A DNA stretch of 64,000 bases from an uncultured Schlesneria sp. (GCA_903871875.1 CAIQIR010000107.1:1-64000); one strand, 5' to 3'; positions 1 through 9,272 are shown, numbered from the stretch's first letter. The notes: generated by a model not told the origin, from the letters alone. Translations and numbers: made by a program.

Positions 1-2364
1 CGACGCGATCTGCGACTCGACCCGAAGACTCGCCAATTGACGATGGTCTCGGGTGGCCAGCAATTCGGGCACACGATTGATGACTGGGGCAATCGCTTCA
101 TCTGCTCGAACAGCAATCATATTGTCCAGGTCGTGTGGCCGCTGAATTATCTGGAACGCAATCCGTTGCTGGCGATCCCGGACACGATTCGTTCGATCGC
201 GAAAGAGGGTGCAGCCGCAGTCGTGTTTCGGACGAGTCCTGCCGAACCGTGGCGTCTGGTGCGAACCGCTCGCCGCGCGGCCGATCCCGAAATGATCAAG
301 CGACTGCCGCCGACCGAACTGGTGCCGATCGGCTTCTTTACCTCGGCCACTGGCGTGACGATCTATCGCGGTGGCGTTTACCCGCCCGAGTTTCAGGGGA
401 ACGCCTTCATCGGCGATTGCGGAGGCAACCTCGTCCACCGAAAAACGCTGACGCCCAACGGCATCAGCTTCGTCGCTCAGCGGGCGGATACCGATGTGGA
501 GTTTCTGACGTCGACCGACAACTGGTTTCGTCCGGTGAATTTCGTGAATGCCCCGGACGGAACGTTGTACGTCCTGGACATGTATCGCGAAACGATCGAA
601 CATCCTGCCTCACTGCCCGACGACATCAAAGCGATGGTCGACCTGGAAAGCGGACACGATCGCGGTCGCATCTGGCGCATGATCCCACCCAACTATCATC
701 GAACCCCGCCTCCAAGATTGGATCTCGTGTCGACAGCGGACCTGGTGTCGCAACTGGGATCGCCGCATGGCTGGATCCGCGACACGGCCCAGCGATTGTT
801 GGTGGAACGCAACGATCAAGCCGCCGCCGAGCCGCTGCGTCAACTGCTGCGAGGCGTACTCGCCAACAAGTCGCCTTCCCCGTCGCCGCAAACTCGATTG
901 CACGCGCTCTGGACGCTGCACGGCTTGAAAGCCTTGAACGCGGGTGACGTCGAAGCCACGTTGCTCGACCCGGACGAACATCTGCGTGAACAGGCCCTGC
1001 GACTGGCACCCGAATTCGTGCCCGCCTCGCCCAATGTCGCTCACGCGGCGCTGGCACTCGCCCAGGATCCCGCAGTCCGTGTTCGCTGGCAGTTGGCGTT
1101 CACACTGGGGGAATTTCCCGCTCCATTCGCCGTTCAGGGATTGAATGCCATCGCCCGACAAGCGGCCGGCGATCCCGATTTGCGGATCGCGTGGCTCTCG
1201 TCCAGTCACGCTCAGATGGCGGCCATCGCCGCCGAGCTGTTAGCTGGAGAGACCGAACCGGTCCGGCCGTTGCTGGTCGACATCGCTCGACTGATTGGTT
1301 CCGCAGCGGATCCGGCCGATAGTATCCGACTGCTGGAACTGCTGGTCGGCAGTTCGATTCCCGATGCCACGCGGGTGCCCGTGTTGCTCGCGCTGGGTGA
1401 AGGTCTCAGGCGGCGCGGATCGACGATCGCCAAAACGCTGGAGAGTGCGAAATCCCGGGCCACGATCGCGGATTCACTCGCTCGATTTTTTGAACGACAA
1501 AGCAAAGTGGCACTCGATCCGGCGGCGACGGACGCAGATCGACTTGCGGCCGTCAAATTGCTGGCCCTGGCCGAGGGGGGCTTGGCCACACGGACATTGG
1601 GCGAACTGTTCACGCCTCAAACCACACCCGATTTGCAGCAAGCCGCCGTGAAATCACTGGCCACGCAAGGTACGGCCACGGCGTTTGGATTGATGATCGA
1701 ATCGTGGAAAAGTCTGGGCCCGGGCACGCGGCGCGAAGTCGTGGATAATCTGGTGCAAACCGCCGATGGTGCACTGGCGCTGCTCGCCGCTGTGGAGAGT
1801 GCCGCAGTCAAGCCGGGTGAGATCGAACGAGACAAACGGCAGTTGCTGTTGAATCATCCTCAATTGCCGGTGCGCGATCGAGCGAAGCAGATATTGGCCG
1901 ATGCCCCCAGTAATCGCAAAGAGGTCGTCGCCAATTATCAACCCGCATTGGAGCTGACGGGTGATGCGGCACGCGGTCGCCTGCTGTGGGCGAAGACTTG
2001 CCTGCAATGTCATCGTGTGGGGACCACTGGGCATCAGGTTGGCCCTGACTTTGTCAGTGTGCAGAACAAATCGCCTGCCGACCTGCTGGTGGCGATTCTC
2101 GATCCGAACCGGGAAGCTCAGCCCAACTTTCAAACCTACACCGCGGTGACGAAGCAGGGACGAATCCACACGGGCATCATCTCGGCCGAAACCGGGGCCA
2201 GCCTGACACTGAAGCGAGCGGAAGCCAAGGAAGATGTGGTCCTGCGCGACACACTCGACGAACTCGTCTCGAATGGAATTTCTCTGATGCCTGAAGGGTT
2301 GGAAAAAGATCTCGATCGACAGCAACTGGCTGACATCATCGCGGCGCTCAAGAGCGGTCAATAA
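1..2364 (+). CDS. Planctomycete heme-binding dehydrogenase-like protein, 5' end missing
   Basis: The frame is open to the left edge of the window, so the true start lies upstream; the first in-window start-like codon (TTG at 37) is internal. About 787 residues are visible. The N-terminal part (YxxDMYRE-type segment near 570-600) looks like the end of the Pirellula/Verrucomicrobium membrane-bound dehydrogenase domain (TIGR02604-like, a six-bladed sugar-dehydrogenase-type propeller). The middle (about 720-1900) is an alanine/leucine-rich alpha-helical array resembling HEAT repeats. The C-terminus is a heme c domain of the TIGR02603 type, with CLQCH at 1999-2013 followed by a VGPDF segment. Such proteins are exported and are thought to take part in oxidation of carbohydrates or similar substrates; the substrate is unknown. 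A good terminator follows. Confidence 0.88.
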   Translation, partial: RRDLRLDPKTRQLTMVSGGQQFGHTIDDWGNRFICSNSNHIVQVVWPLNYLERNPLLAIPDTIRSIAKEGAAAVVFRTSPAEPWRLVRTARRAADPEMIKRLPPTELVPIGFFTSATGVTIYRGGVYPPEFQGNAFIGDCGGNLVHRKTLTPNGISFVAQRADTDVEFLTSTDNWFRPVNFVNAPDGTLYVLDMYRETIEHPASLPDDIKAMVDLESGHDRGRIWRMIPPNYHRTPPPRLDLVSTADLVSQLGSPHGWIRDTAQRLLVERNDQAAAEPLRQLLRGVLANKSPSPSPQTRLHALWTLHGLKALNAGDVEATLLDPDEHLREQALRLAPEFVPASPNVAHAALALAQDPAVRVRWQLAFTLGEFPAPFAVQGLNAIARQAAGDPDLRIAWLSSSHAQMAAIAAELLAGETEPVRPLLVDIARLIGSAADPADSIRLLELLVGSSIPDATRVPVLLALGEGLRRRGSTIAKTLESAKSRATIADSLARFFERQSKVALDPAATDADRLAAVKLLALAEGGLATRTLGELFTPQTTPDLQQAAVKSLATQGTATAFGLMIESWKSLGPGTRREVVDNLVQTADGALALLAAVESAAVKPGEIERDKRQLLLNHPQLPVRDRAKQILADAPSNRKEVVANYQPALELTGDAARGRLLWAKTCLQCHRVGTTGHQVGPDFVSVQNKSPADLLVAILDPNREAQPNFQTYTAVTKQGRIHTGIISAETGASLTLKRAEAKEDVVLRDTLDELVSNGISLMPEGLEKDLDRQQLADIIAALKSGQ

Positions 2365-2375
2365 ATAGAACAATC

Positions 2376-2405
2376 ACGAGCCGTAACCAGATGGGGCTCG
2401 TTTTT
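2376..2405 (+). terminator. Rho-independent terminator after the heme-binding protein
   Basis: Inverted repeat ACGAGCC (2376-2382) / GGCTCGT (2395-2401), with the T run 2401-2405 closing the second arm. It lies 12 bases past the stop codon at 2364. Confidence 0.75.
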
Positions 2406-2538
2406 CGACGGGGTGGAACGGTGACCAGAAAACATCGGACGTACGATGTCCGTCGGGGGATTGACTGTTTTCCGTACGGCGTCGATGTCACAATAACCAA
2501 GGATTGATGTTCCGCCTCTGTTTGCGAGGAGCGATGTG

Positions 2539-4005
2539 ATGATGCGGAGGACACTCGCCGGTTTGATGGTCTTGTTGGCAGCACCTGTGTTCGCCGACGA
2601 TTGGCCTCAGTTTCGGGGGCCCAATTGCTCGGGCTATTCGCCGACCACAGCAAAACTTCCCATCACGTTTTCCAATACGGAAAACGTCAAGTGGTCCGCG
2701 ACGCTCGGTGATGGCATCGGCTGTCCGGTGATTGCCGACGGTCGTGTGTTTACCTCGACGATGATCGACGATCAGACAGTGGGACTGGTTGCCTTCGATG
2801 CCGCGTCGGGCGAGAAACTCTGGACGCGGTCTTGGCCGATCGGCGACGCGGACGAAATCCATAGCACCAACAGTCATGCCGGAACCACCCCTGCCGCCGA
2901 TGCGGAACGGGTCTACTTCTATTTCAGCACGCTGGGCATGGTCGGTCTCGATGCCAAAACAGGCGTCGATGTTTGGCAGCAACCGTTGCCAGTCCCCTAT
3001 TTCATTTTTAAATGGGGCGCGGGCATGTCGCCCGTGCTTTACAAAGACCTGGTACTGTTCTGCCAGGACGATGATCTGCACCCGGCCCTGTATGCCTTCG
3101 ACAAACGCACGGGCAAGATTCGTTGGAAGGACGACCGCAATGACATGGCGGTCAATTATTCCCACCCCGTGATTTGCGAGACCCCCACGGGCGATGAGAT
3201 TGTCGTTGCCGGAACAGGTTTATTGATTGGCTACGATCCGGCGACCGGTCAGCGGTTGTGGTACGCCCGCACGCTGCTGCGGAACATCAAGACGACTCCC
3301 GTCAGTCACAAAGGCATCGTCTATGTGTCGCTACAAAGTAAAGGCATCGCCAGTCAGTGGCTGGCCTCAATCGACCGAGCCGACACCGGCAACAGCGACG
3401 ACAAAGTCACCAAGGACGAGGTGCAAAAATTCTTCGGCAAGCGTCCCGTGCCCGATGCCTTTTACGCGAAAACGTTCGACCGCGGCGATCTGAATCAGGA
3501 CGGTGTGCTCGAAGGACGCGAACTGGATATTGCGTTTTTGCCCCCGGGCAACGAGGCCGGCGCGGCGTACGATGCCAAGGTAGCGGAGGACGAATTCATT
3601 CTGGCGGTGAAGGGCGGGGGGCGGGGCGATGTCACGAAGACCCATGTCTTATGGAAGCATCCTACCAAACATACCGACCACATCGTCTCGCCCCTGATCG
3701 TCAACGATCACATGCTGCTGATCAAATCGGGTGGCATCGCGACCTGCTTTGAAGCGACCGCCGGTAAACCGCTGTTCGGTCCGGCCCGGATCAGTAACGC
3801 CGGTGATTATTTTGCTTCGCCCGTGTACGGAGATGGAAAGATCTATATCGCTGGCGAGAACGGCAATATCGTCGTCCTGCGTGACGCGCCCCAATTGGAT
3901 GTTTTGGCGGTGAACGATATGGGCGAATCGATTCTCGGCACACCCGCGATCGCCGATGGGGCCTTGTTTATTCGCACCCGAAAATCGCTGCTGAGGATTC
4001 AGTAA
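2539..4005 (+). CDS. Exported PQQ-type beta-propeller protein with EF-hand motifs
   Basis: About 488 residues. GTG 2536, ATG 2539 and ATG 2542 are consecutive; ATG 2539 is preferred because GAGGAG ends about 7 bases upstream. A Sec signal peptide (MMRR, hydrophobic core, cleavage near VFA-DD) precedes WPQFRGPN, the usual opening of planctomycete PQQ-like (BamB-like) propellers. Several PQQ-repeat blades follow, of the pattern V-x-A-x-D-x-x-T/S-G-x-x-x-W. Inside the propeller, about residues 285-330, are two acidic loops of EF-hand type (DRADTGNSDDKVT and LNQDGVLEGRELD), so a calcium-binding insertion is likely. The substrate is unknown. It may be transcribed alone; the next start is 63 bases away. 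Confidence 0.87.
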   Translation: MMRRTLAGLMVLLAAPVFADDWPQFRGPNCSGYSPTTAKLPITFSNTENVKWSATLGDGIGCPVIADGRVFTSTMIDDQTVGLVAFDAASGEKLWTRSWPIGDADEIHSTNSHAGTTPAADAERVYFYFSTLGMVGLDAKTGVDVWQQPLPVPYFIFKWGAGMSPVLYKDLVLFCQDDDLHPALYAFDKRTGKIRWKDDRNDMAVNYSHPVICETPTGDEIVVAGTGLLIGYDPATGQRLWYARTLLRNIKTTPVSHKGIVYVSLQSKGIASQWLASIDRADTGNSDDKVTKDEVQKFFGKRPVPDAFYAKTFDRGDLNQDGVLEGRELDIAFLPPGNEAGAAYDAKVAEDEFILAVKGGGRGDVTKTHVLWKHPTKHTDHIVSPLIVNDHMLLIKSGGIATCFEATAGKPLFGPARISNAGDYFASPVYGDGKIYIAGENGNIVVLRDAPQLDVLAVNDMGESILGTPAIADGALFIRTRKSLLRIQ

Positions 4006-4068
4006 TCCGCTGACTACAACCGCCATGTTGACCGCTCACTTACCCACCCTGTCAGGAACGACTTCGCC

Positions 4069-4848
4069 ATGAGAAAAAGCAAGACGCTCGCTCGTATTCG
4101 CCAGAACCAAATGGTCCGGATGTGTGCCCTGGGCCACTTCATGCCGTTCTTCATCAAGCATGCGGCTCATTTCGGGTTCGACTGTATCTGGCTCGATCTG
4201 GAACATCGCAACTTCTCGGATCGCGAAGTCCAGACACTATTGGCTCATTCGCATCTGCACGACATCGACATCATGGTGCGACCGGCGACGATCGAGAAAA
4301 CGCGACTCTACCGCTACCTGGAGGATGGCGCGACCGGACTCATGATCCCCCACGTCAGCACACCCGAGAAAGCCCAAATGCTGGCCGATGCGGTTAAGTT
4401 TCCTCCGCTGGGCGATCGCGGCCTGGACGGTGCGGGTCTCGATGCCGATTACTATCTCGGCGATGGCGACTCTTTTGTGCAGGAAGCGAACGAAGAAACG
4501 TTTCTGGTCGTACAGATCGAAACGCCACTGGCCGTACAAAACGTCGATGCGATCGCCGCCATCCCCGGAGTGGATGGGCTGTTTGTCGGACCGGGCGACC
4601 TGGGTCTCAGGCTAAAGCACGAGACGGGCGGCATGACGCTGGAGAGTGCCTTTGAACGCGTCGCCGAAAGTTGCCGACGGCATAAGAAGGCTTGGGGCAC
4701 GCCCGTGGGCACGCCGGAGATCATGAAGAAACGACAGCAGCAAGGTGGACAATTGCTCAATCACGGCGGCGATTTTGGCGCCGTGATGAATATGCTGAAA
4801 GAGTCGGCCGCGGTCTTCGAACAAAACGAACGAGGATCGGTGAAATGA
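4069..4848 (+). CDS. HpcH/HpaI-family aldolase
   Basis: 259 residues, the normal size for class II 2-oxo-4-hydroxy-acid aldolases (HpaI, GarL). The family cleaves or forms a 2-oxo-acid C-C bond with pyruvate as one product and binds a divalent metal. Visible signatures are the WLDLEH segment (residues 41-46, with the catalytic-type histidine), QIETP (metal-ligand Glu) and VGPGDLG (metal-ligand Asp). AGGAACG lies about 9 bases before the ATG. The stop overlaps the next start as ATGA (4845-4848), so translation is probably coupled. It is the first gene of a five-gene operon. Whether the true substrate is a sugar-acid or an amino-acid-derived keto acid cannot be told. Confidence 0.87.
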   Translation: MRKSKTLARIRQNQMVRMCALGHFMPFFIKHAAHFGFDCIWLDLEHRNFSDREVQTLLAHSHLHDIDIMVRPATIEKTRLYRYLEDGATGLMIPHVSTPEKAQMLADAVKFPPLGDRGLDGAGLDADYYLGDGDSFVQEANEETFLVVQIETPLAVQNVDAIAAIPGVDGLFVGPGDLGLRLKHETGGMTLESAFERVAESCRRHKKAWGTPVGTPEIMKKRQQQGGQLLNHGGDFGAVMNMLKESAAVFEQNERGSVK

Positions 4849-5642
4849 CTCTGGCTGGCAAGTGGGCGTTGATTACGGGGGCAGGTCGAGGCATCGGAAA
4901 AGGCTGCGCCATGCAACTGGCGCGGCAGGGAGCCGATGTCGTCATCAATGATCGTCCAGGCAGCTTAGACCTGCAGACGACGTCCGACGAAATTCGAGCA
5001 CTGGGCCGAACGTGCCACGCGATCGAAGCGGACGTCTTTGCGCGGGCCGGTTGCGAACAACTGGTGCAGCAAGTCTTGGAACGAACCGCTCGCATCGACA
5101 TTCTGATCAGTAACCCCGCCTACAGCCGCCGCGGTGCGTTTCTCGACTACCCGCCCGAACAGTTCGAGCGAACCATTAACGGCACACTGACCAGCGGTTT
5201 TCATATGAGTCAACTGGTCGGCCGTCACATGGTCGCTCGCGGTGGCGGCGGAAAGATCGTCTTCATTTCCAGCGTTCAGGCCGAAATGCCGATCAGCCTG
5301 TGCGCCCCGTATGGCGCAGCGAAAGCCGGGCTGAATCATCTGATGAGATCGATCGCGGTCGAACTGGCACCATACCGCATCAATGTGAATGCGATCGAAC
5401 CAGGCTGGATTGATACTCCTGGCGAACATGTGTCGTTCTCGGACGAAACCATTGCCAACGAGGGGAAGCAGCTACCCTGGGGACGCTTGGGGCTACCGGA
5501 AGAGATTGGTAACGTTGCGGCGTTTCTTGTCTCGGACCAGGCCGACTACATCACCGGGACGGTGTTGCCTGTCGACGGCTGTTTTCGCTTCAAGGATTGC
5601 GGGGCCGAAAAGATCATTACTCCTGCAGGCACGCCGCAATGA
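4845..5642 (+). CDS. Short-chain dehydrogenase/reductase (operon copy 1)
   Basis: 265 residues from ATG 4845, which overlaps the aldolase stop; a longer in-frame extension upstream would lie within the aldolase gene. Classical SDR: nucleotide-binding TGAGRGIG at residues 11-18, NAY-type replaced by SNPAYS near 89-94, catalytic Ser 142/143, Tyr156 and Lys160 (YGAAK), and the C-terminal YITGTVLPVDGC segment. It probably oxidises or reduces a hydroxyl/keto group with NAD(P). The stop overlaps the next start (ATGA, 5639-5642). Confidence 0.9.
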   Translation: MTLAGKWALITGAGRGIGKGCAMQLARQGADVVINDRPGSLDLQTTSDEIRALGRTCHAIEADVFARAGCEQLVQQVLERTARIDILISNPAYSRRGAFLDYPPEQFERTINGTLTSGFHMSQLVGRHMVARGGGGKIVFISSVQAEMPISLCAPYGAAKAGLNHLMRSIAVELAPYRINVNAIEPGWIDTPGEHVSFSDETIANEGKQLPWGRLGLPEEIGNVAAFLVSDQADYITGTVLPVDGCFRFKDCGAEKIITPAGTPQ

Positions 5643-6556
5643 CAGCCCCCTTCCACACGTTTGAATTTGGCGACGCGGCGGCTCGCCCGCACCTGCTGAT
5701 CACAGGTGGCGTGCACGGTGACGAATTTGAACCGGTCGCCGCCATTCGCCGCTTGCGAACCTTGTTCGAGACTCGCGCCGCGGCTATTGCGACATTTCGC
5801 GGACGGATCACACTGATTCCTGTGGTCAATGAAGCGGCGTTTGTGCGGGGACATCGCTGTGCCGACGATGGCCTCGATCTGGCTCGAACATGCCCGGGCC
5901 GGCCACTAGGCAGCGTGACCGAACGAACGGCATGGGCGCTGAGCGAATTGATTCAACAGGCGGATGGCTACATCGATCTGCATACCGGCGGAACCGAACT
6001 GTGCGTCTACCCGCTGGCAGGATATATGTTGCATAAGAAGGCCGATGTCCTGGAAATGCAGCGGCGTATGGCGCGGGCCTTCAACCTGCCTGTGGTCTGG
6101 GGCACGTCGCCAGAATTGGAAGGCCGGTCGCTGTCCGTCGCACGCGACGCGAATGTCCCCGCGATCTATTGCGAGTACCTTGGTTCGGCCACCTGTGACC
6201 CGGCCGGTGTCGAGGCCTATGTCGAGGGCTGTCTGAATGTGATGAGTGTCTTCGGCATGCTGAATCGGGAACTTCCGGCCAGTTGCGTGGCACATTTCCT
6301 CGAAGATCCCGAACCCGATTCCGGTCATCTGCAGGTCTGTCATCCGTCACCGCTGACGGGCTATTTTGAAACCTGCGCGCAGCTCGGCCAATCGATTCGG
6401 CAGGGCGATCCGCTGGGCACCATCTTTCCATTGGACGGTGGCGCACCTGCCACCATCACATCGGCCCAGACCGGTATCGTGCTGGTGTTACGGACGTTTC
6501 CGCGGGTTCGTGCCGGGGAATCAGTGGGTGTCGTATTGGAGCTGCCGGAGTCATAG
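5639..6556 (+). CDS. Succinylglutamate desuccinylase/aspartoacylase-family zinc deacylase
   Basis: 305 residues starting at ATG 5639, coupled to the upstream SDR by a 4-base overlap. The zinc-binding signature GGVHGDEFEP gives His26 and Glu29, and the third ligand is His115 in YIDLHTGG. The family (AstE, aspartoacylase, DoeB) hydrolyses an N-acyl amino acid to the free amino acid and a carboxylate, or trims related amides. The usual NLNRxFPG segment is here DLARTCPG (residues 80-87), suggesting an altered substrate pocket. The C-terminal part (from about residue 235) has the beta-barrel-like end with the GTI and V-x-R-x-x-P elements of the DoeB-like branch. The natural acyl group is not evident. 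Confidence 0.84.
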   Translation: MTAPFHTFEFGDAAARPHLLITGGVHGDEFEPVAAIRRLRTLFETRAAAIATFRGRITLIPVVNEAAFVRGHRCADDGLDLARTCPGRPLGSVTERTAWALSELIQQADGYIDLHTGGTELCVYPLAGYMLHKKADVLEMQRRMARAFNLPVVWGTSPELEGRSLSVARDANVPAIYCEYLGSATCDPAGVEAYVEGCLNVMSVFGMLNRELPASCVAHFLEDPEPDSGHLQVCHPSPLTGYFETCAQLGQSIRQGDPLGTIFPLDGGAPATITSAQTGIVLVLRTFPRVRAGESVGVVLELPES

Positions 6557-6632
6557 GTCTCGGCAGCGACGTCTCGCGGTCGGTTGATGTAATTGGTCAA
6601 TTGTCGAAACAGAACGGAGGTCGCCTCGATTC

Positions 6633-7556
6633 ATGGAACACACGACACAGCAACGGCGGGTCTATCTCTCAGGCAAGATGGTTCCCGAATCCGAGGCGAA
6701 GATCTCGATTTTCGATAGTGCGGTCATGCTGGGCGACAGCTTGACCGAATCGACTCGCACGTTTCGTCACCAACCATTCCGACTAGACGATCATATCAAG
6801 CGGCTGTTTCGGTCATTGAAGGTCGCCCGCGTCGATCCTGGGCTTTCGCCCGTCGAACTCACGCGAGTGACGTTGGAGGTGCTCGATGCGAATCGGTCGT
6901 TCATGGGACCGGACGATGATTGCTGGATCGTGCACAACATCTCGCGCGGGTTGATGAAGCCGGGCCCTAGCGTGTCTCAGCAAAACTCGGCAACAATCAT
7001 GATCTTTACCAGTCCCATGGATCTGCGGGGTTGGGCTCGTTACTACACGGAAGGCTGCCACGCGGTGACATCGCTCAGCCGGGCCATCCCGGCACAGTCG
7101 CTCGATGCCCGAATCAAAAACCGCAGCCGCTTGTCTTATACGCTCGCTGATACTGAAGCCCGGTTGATCGATCCCGACGCTCAATGCATTTTGCTCGACA
7201 TTCATGGGAACGTGTCCGAGAACAAAGGCGGCAACGTCTTCGCGGTGATGGACGGCCAGCTACGAACACCGTCGACGGACAATTGCCTGGCGGGGATCAG
7301 CCGACAAACCGCGTTGGAATTGGCCGCGGAACTGCAGATCCCCGTGCGTGAAATGCCGCTGCAACCGTATGACCTCTATACGGCCGACGAGGTCTTCTTC
7401 ACGAGTACCCCTTACTGCATTATGCCGGCCACCAAATTCAATGGACTGCCCGTCGCTGACGGACAGGTGGGTTCGATCACCAAACAACTCTTGACCGCCT
7501 GGAGCCAACGAGTCGGCGTCGATATCGTCGCTCAGGCGCAGCGTCAGTTGGGCTAA
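6633..7556 (+). CDS. PLP class IV aminotransferase (BCAT / D-amino-acid transaminase-like)
   Basis: 307 residues. Fold-type IV signatures are present: SIFDSAVMLGDS near the N-terminus, the PLP lysine at Lys162 (ARIKNRSRL), the SENKGGNVF segment with Glu195, and TPSTDNCLAGISR, which closes the cofactor site. This group includes branched-chain aminotransferase, D-alanine transaminase and aminodeoxychorismate lyase; the lysine context and lack of a BCAT-typical C-terminus leave the substrate open. It starts 76 bases after the deacylase and is read in the same direction, so it probably belongs to the same operon. GGAGG is present about 12 bases upstream of the ATG, rather far for an optimal site. 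Confidence 0.85.
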   Translation: MEHTTQQRRVYLSGKMVPESEAKISIFDSAVMLGDSLTESTRTFRHQPFRLDDHIKRLFRSLKVARVDPGLSPVELTRVTLEVLDANRSFMGPDDDCWIVHNISRGLMKPGPSVSQQNSATIMIFTSPMDLRGWARYYTEGCHAVTSLSRAIPAQSLDARIKNRSRLSYTLADTEARLIDPDAQCILLDIHGNVSENKGGNVFAVMDGQLRTPSTDNCLAGISRQTALELAAELQIPVREMPLQPYDLYTADEVFFTSTPYCIMPATKFNGLPVADGQVGSITKQLLTAWSQRVGVDIVAQAQRQLG

Positions 7557-7600
7557 GTAACGATCACCACACCACCCAGCACTTTGCAGTGAAAACTACG

Positions 7601-8395
7601 ATGACAGAACCCACGATTCAAAAACTGTTCGATCTGACGGGTCGTGTGGCCTTGATCACGGGCGGCTCGGGACATCTCGGCCAGTCGCTTTCCAGGGCTC
7701 TGGCGGAAGCCGGTGCGAGCGTCGTGGTCGGCAGCCGGGACCAGGCCCGGGCTCAACGTGTGATCGAGGAATTGCCTTCACCGAGTGGGGTGAAGCATCA
7801 TGCGGTGGTTCTCGATCAGATGGAAGAAGCATCATTAAACGAGGGGTTTGATGCGGCAGTGACGGTGGCCGGCCAGGTGGACTTCTTGATCAATAATGGA
7901 CAACAGGGCCATGCTCTCGATCTGACAACAGTTACGGCCGAGGCCTTTAACAAAGATCTGCAAAACGCAACGGGCTATTTTCTGCTGGCTCGTCGGCTAC
8001 ACGATCATGTGGTGGCACGCGGCGTACCGGGTTCGATCGTAATGATCGGATCGATGTACGGCGTGGTCGGTTCGTACCCCGATGCGTACGAGGGAATCTG
8101 TGTGGCCAGTCCGGTTCAGTACCACACACTGAAAGGTGGAATCGTCCACATGACACGCCATCTGGCGGCTTATTGGGCCAGAGACCGGGTCCGCGTCAAC
8201 TGCCTCAGCCCTGGTCCATTTCCCTCAGAGAAGGCTCCACAAGCGATGGTCGAACGGCTCAGGACGAAAAGCCCGATGGGCCGCATGGGCGTGCCGCACG
8301 AACTGAAGGGACCGTTACTGATGCTGATCAGCGATGCCGGCAGCTATCTCACGGGCCAGAACCTGCTGGTGGATGGAGGCTGGACCGCCTGGTGA
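7601..8395 (+). CDS. Short-chain dehydrogenase/reductase (operon copy 2)
   Basis: 264 residues from ATG 7601; an in-frame GTG at 7589 would add four residues and neither has a clear ribosome-binding site. Rossmann motif TGGSGHLG at residues 20-27 (Leu replaces the usual Ile), NNGQ near 98-101, catalytic Ser151, Tyr174 and Lys178. Between Ser and Tyr the protein carries a longer loop (SYPDAYEGICVASPVQ) than most SDRs. Ends with LTGQNLLVDGGWTAW. Clearly different from the SDR at 4845, so it is not a recent duplicate. Last gene of the operon; it is followed by a hairpin shared with the convergent fabI. Confidence 0.88.
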   Translation: MTEPTIQKLFDLTGRVALITGGSGHLGQSLSRALAEAGASVVVGSRDQARAQRVIEELPSPSGVKHHAVVLDQMEEASLNEGFDAAVTVAGQVDFLINNGQQGHALDLTTVTAEAFNKDLQNATGYFLLARRLHDHVVARGVPGSIVMIGSMYGVVGSYPDAYEGICVASPVQYHTLKGGIVHMTRHLAAYWARDRVRVNCLSPGPFPSEKAPQAMVERLRTKSPMGRMGVPHELKGPLLMLISDAGSYLTGQNLLVDGGWTAW

Positions 8396-8420
8396 ATGCC
8401 CCGTGTTCTCAGGGCATTCA
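8393..8420. terminator. Hairpin between convergent SDR and fabI
   Basis: Nine-base inverted repeat TGAATGCCC (8393-8401) / GGGCATTCA (8412-8420), ten-base loop. The first arm includes the SDR stop codon. There is no T run on either strand, so it may be a bidirectional or Rho-assisted end rather than a classical intrinsic terminator. Confidence 0.45.
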
Positions 8421-8465
8421 CCGCTGGTCAGGTTCCGGCGAACTCGTCCGAGCAAACTCGATTGA

Positions 8466-9272
8466 TTAGAACTTGGCGTCGGCCGGTGGTGCTCCCATGA
8501 CGTGGTAGCCGCTGTCGACGTGCAGGGTCTCGCCGGTGACTCCGCTCGACATATCGCTCAGCAGATACAGACCCGTTTTGCCGACCTCTTCCACGTCGAC
8601 GTTGCGGCGTAGCGGAGCCATCGCACCGTACATGCTGAGCATCGAATCGAAGTCTTTCACGGCCGACGAACTGAGCGTCTTGATGGGACCGGCACTGAGG
8701 GCGTTGACGCGAATTTTCTTTTGACCCAATTCATTGGCGAGGTATCCCACCGAAGATTCGAGCGCCGCTTTGCAAAGGCCCATCACGTTGTAACCGGGGA
8801 TAACGCGTTCGCCGCCCAGATAGGTCAGGGTGATGATGCTGCCGCCGTTGGGCATCAGCGCCTGGGCTCGTTTGCAGATCGCCATCAGGCTGAAGACACT
8901 GATGTCCATCGAGGTCTTGAAGCCTTCGCGGCTGCAACCGTAGACCGGGCCCTTGAGGTCTTCAAGCGGGGCGTAAGCCACTGAGTGGACCACGAAATCG
9001 AGTTCCCCAAAGGTCTCTTTGGCGACGGCAAATGTCCGGTCCAGATCTTCGTCTTTCTGGACATCGCACGAAACGACCATCTTCGCGCCGATCGGATCGA
9101 CCAGCTTGCGGACGCGACGCTCCATCTTGGGATTTGCAGGATCGCGATCGGGCAGATGTGTAAAACCGAGCGCTGCCCCTTCCTTGTGAAGCTGCTCGGT
9201 AATGGCCCAGGCGATCGAATAATCGTTGGCGATTCCGAACACGAGACCCCGTTTTCCAGCCATCAAACTCAT
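8466..9272 (-). CDS. fabI: Enoyl-[acyl-carrier-protein] reductase (NADH), FabI type
   Basis: 268 residues from ATG at 9272 (AAGGA about 7 bases upstream on the minus strand); an in-frame ATG at 9278 is too close to that site. Last reduction step of fatty-acid elongation, trans-2-enoyl-ACP to acyl-ACP, in the cytoplasm. FabI features: [19 protein letters not shown] (the Ala-Asn-Asp form of the nucleotide loop), SVAYAP, and the wide-spaced Tyr-x6-Lys pair in YNVMGLCK, which separates FabI from classical SDRs. The C-terminus has [19 protein letters not shown]. The 167 bases upstream are free for its own promoter. Confidence 0.93.
   Translation of the reverse strand: MSLMAGKRGLVFGIANDYSIAWAITEQLHKEGAALGFTHLPDRDPANPKMERRVRKLVDPIGAKMVVSCDVQKDEDLDRTFAVAKETFGELDFVVHSVAYAPLEDLKGPVYGCSREGFKTSMDISVFSLMAICKRAQALMPNGGSIITLTYLGGERVIPGYNVMGLCKAALESSVGYLANELGQKKIRVNALSAGPIKTLSSSAVKDFDSMLSMYGAMAPLRRNVDVEEVGKTGLYLLSDMSSGVTGETLHVDSGYHVMGAPPADAKF

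Noticed and set aside
1654-2373. Minus-strand open frame over the heme-binding gene
   Set aside because: It is antisense to the CLQCH-containing domain and has no start site.
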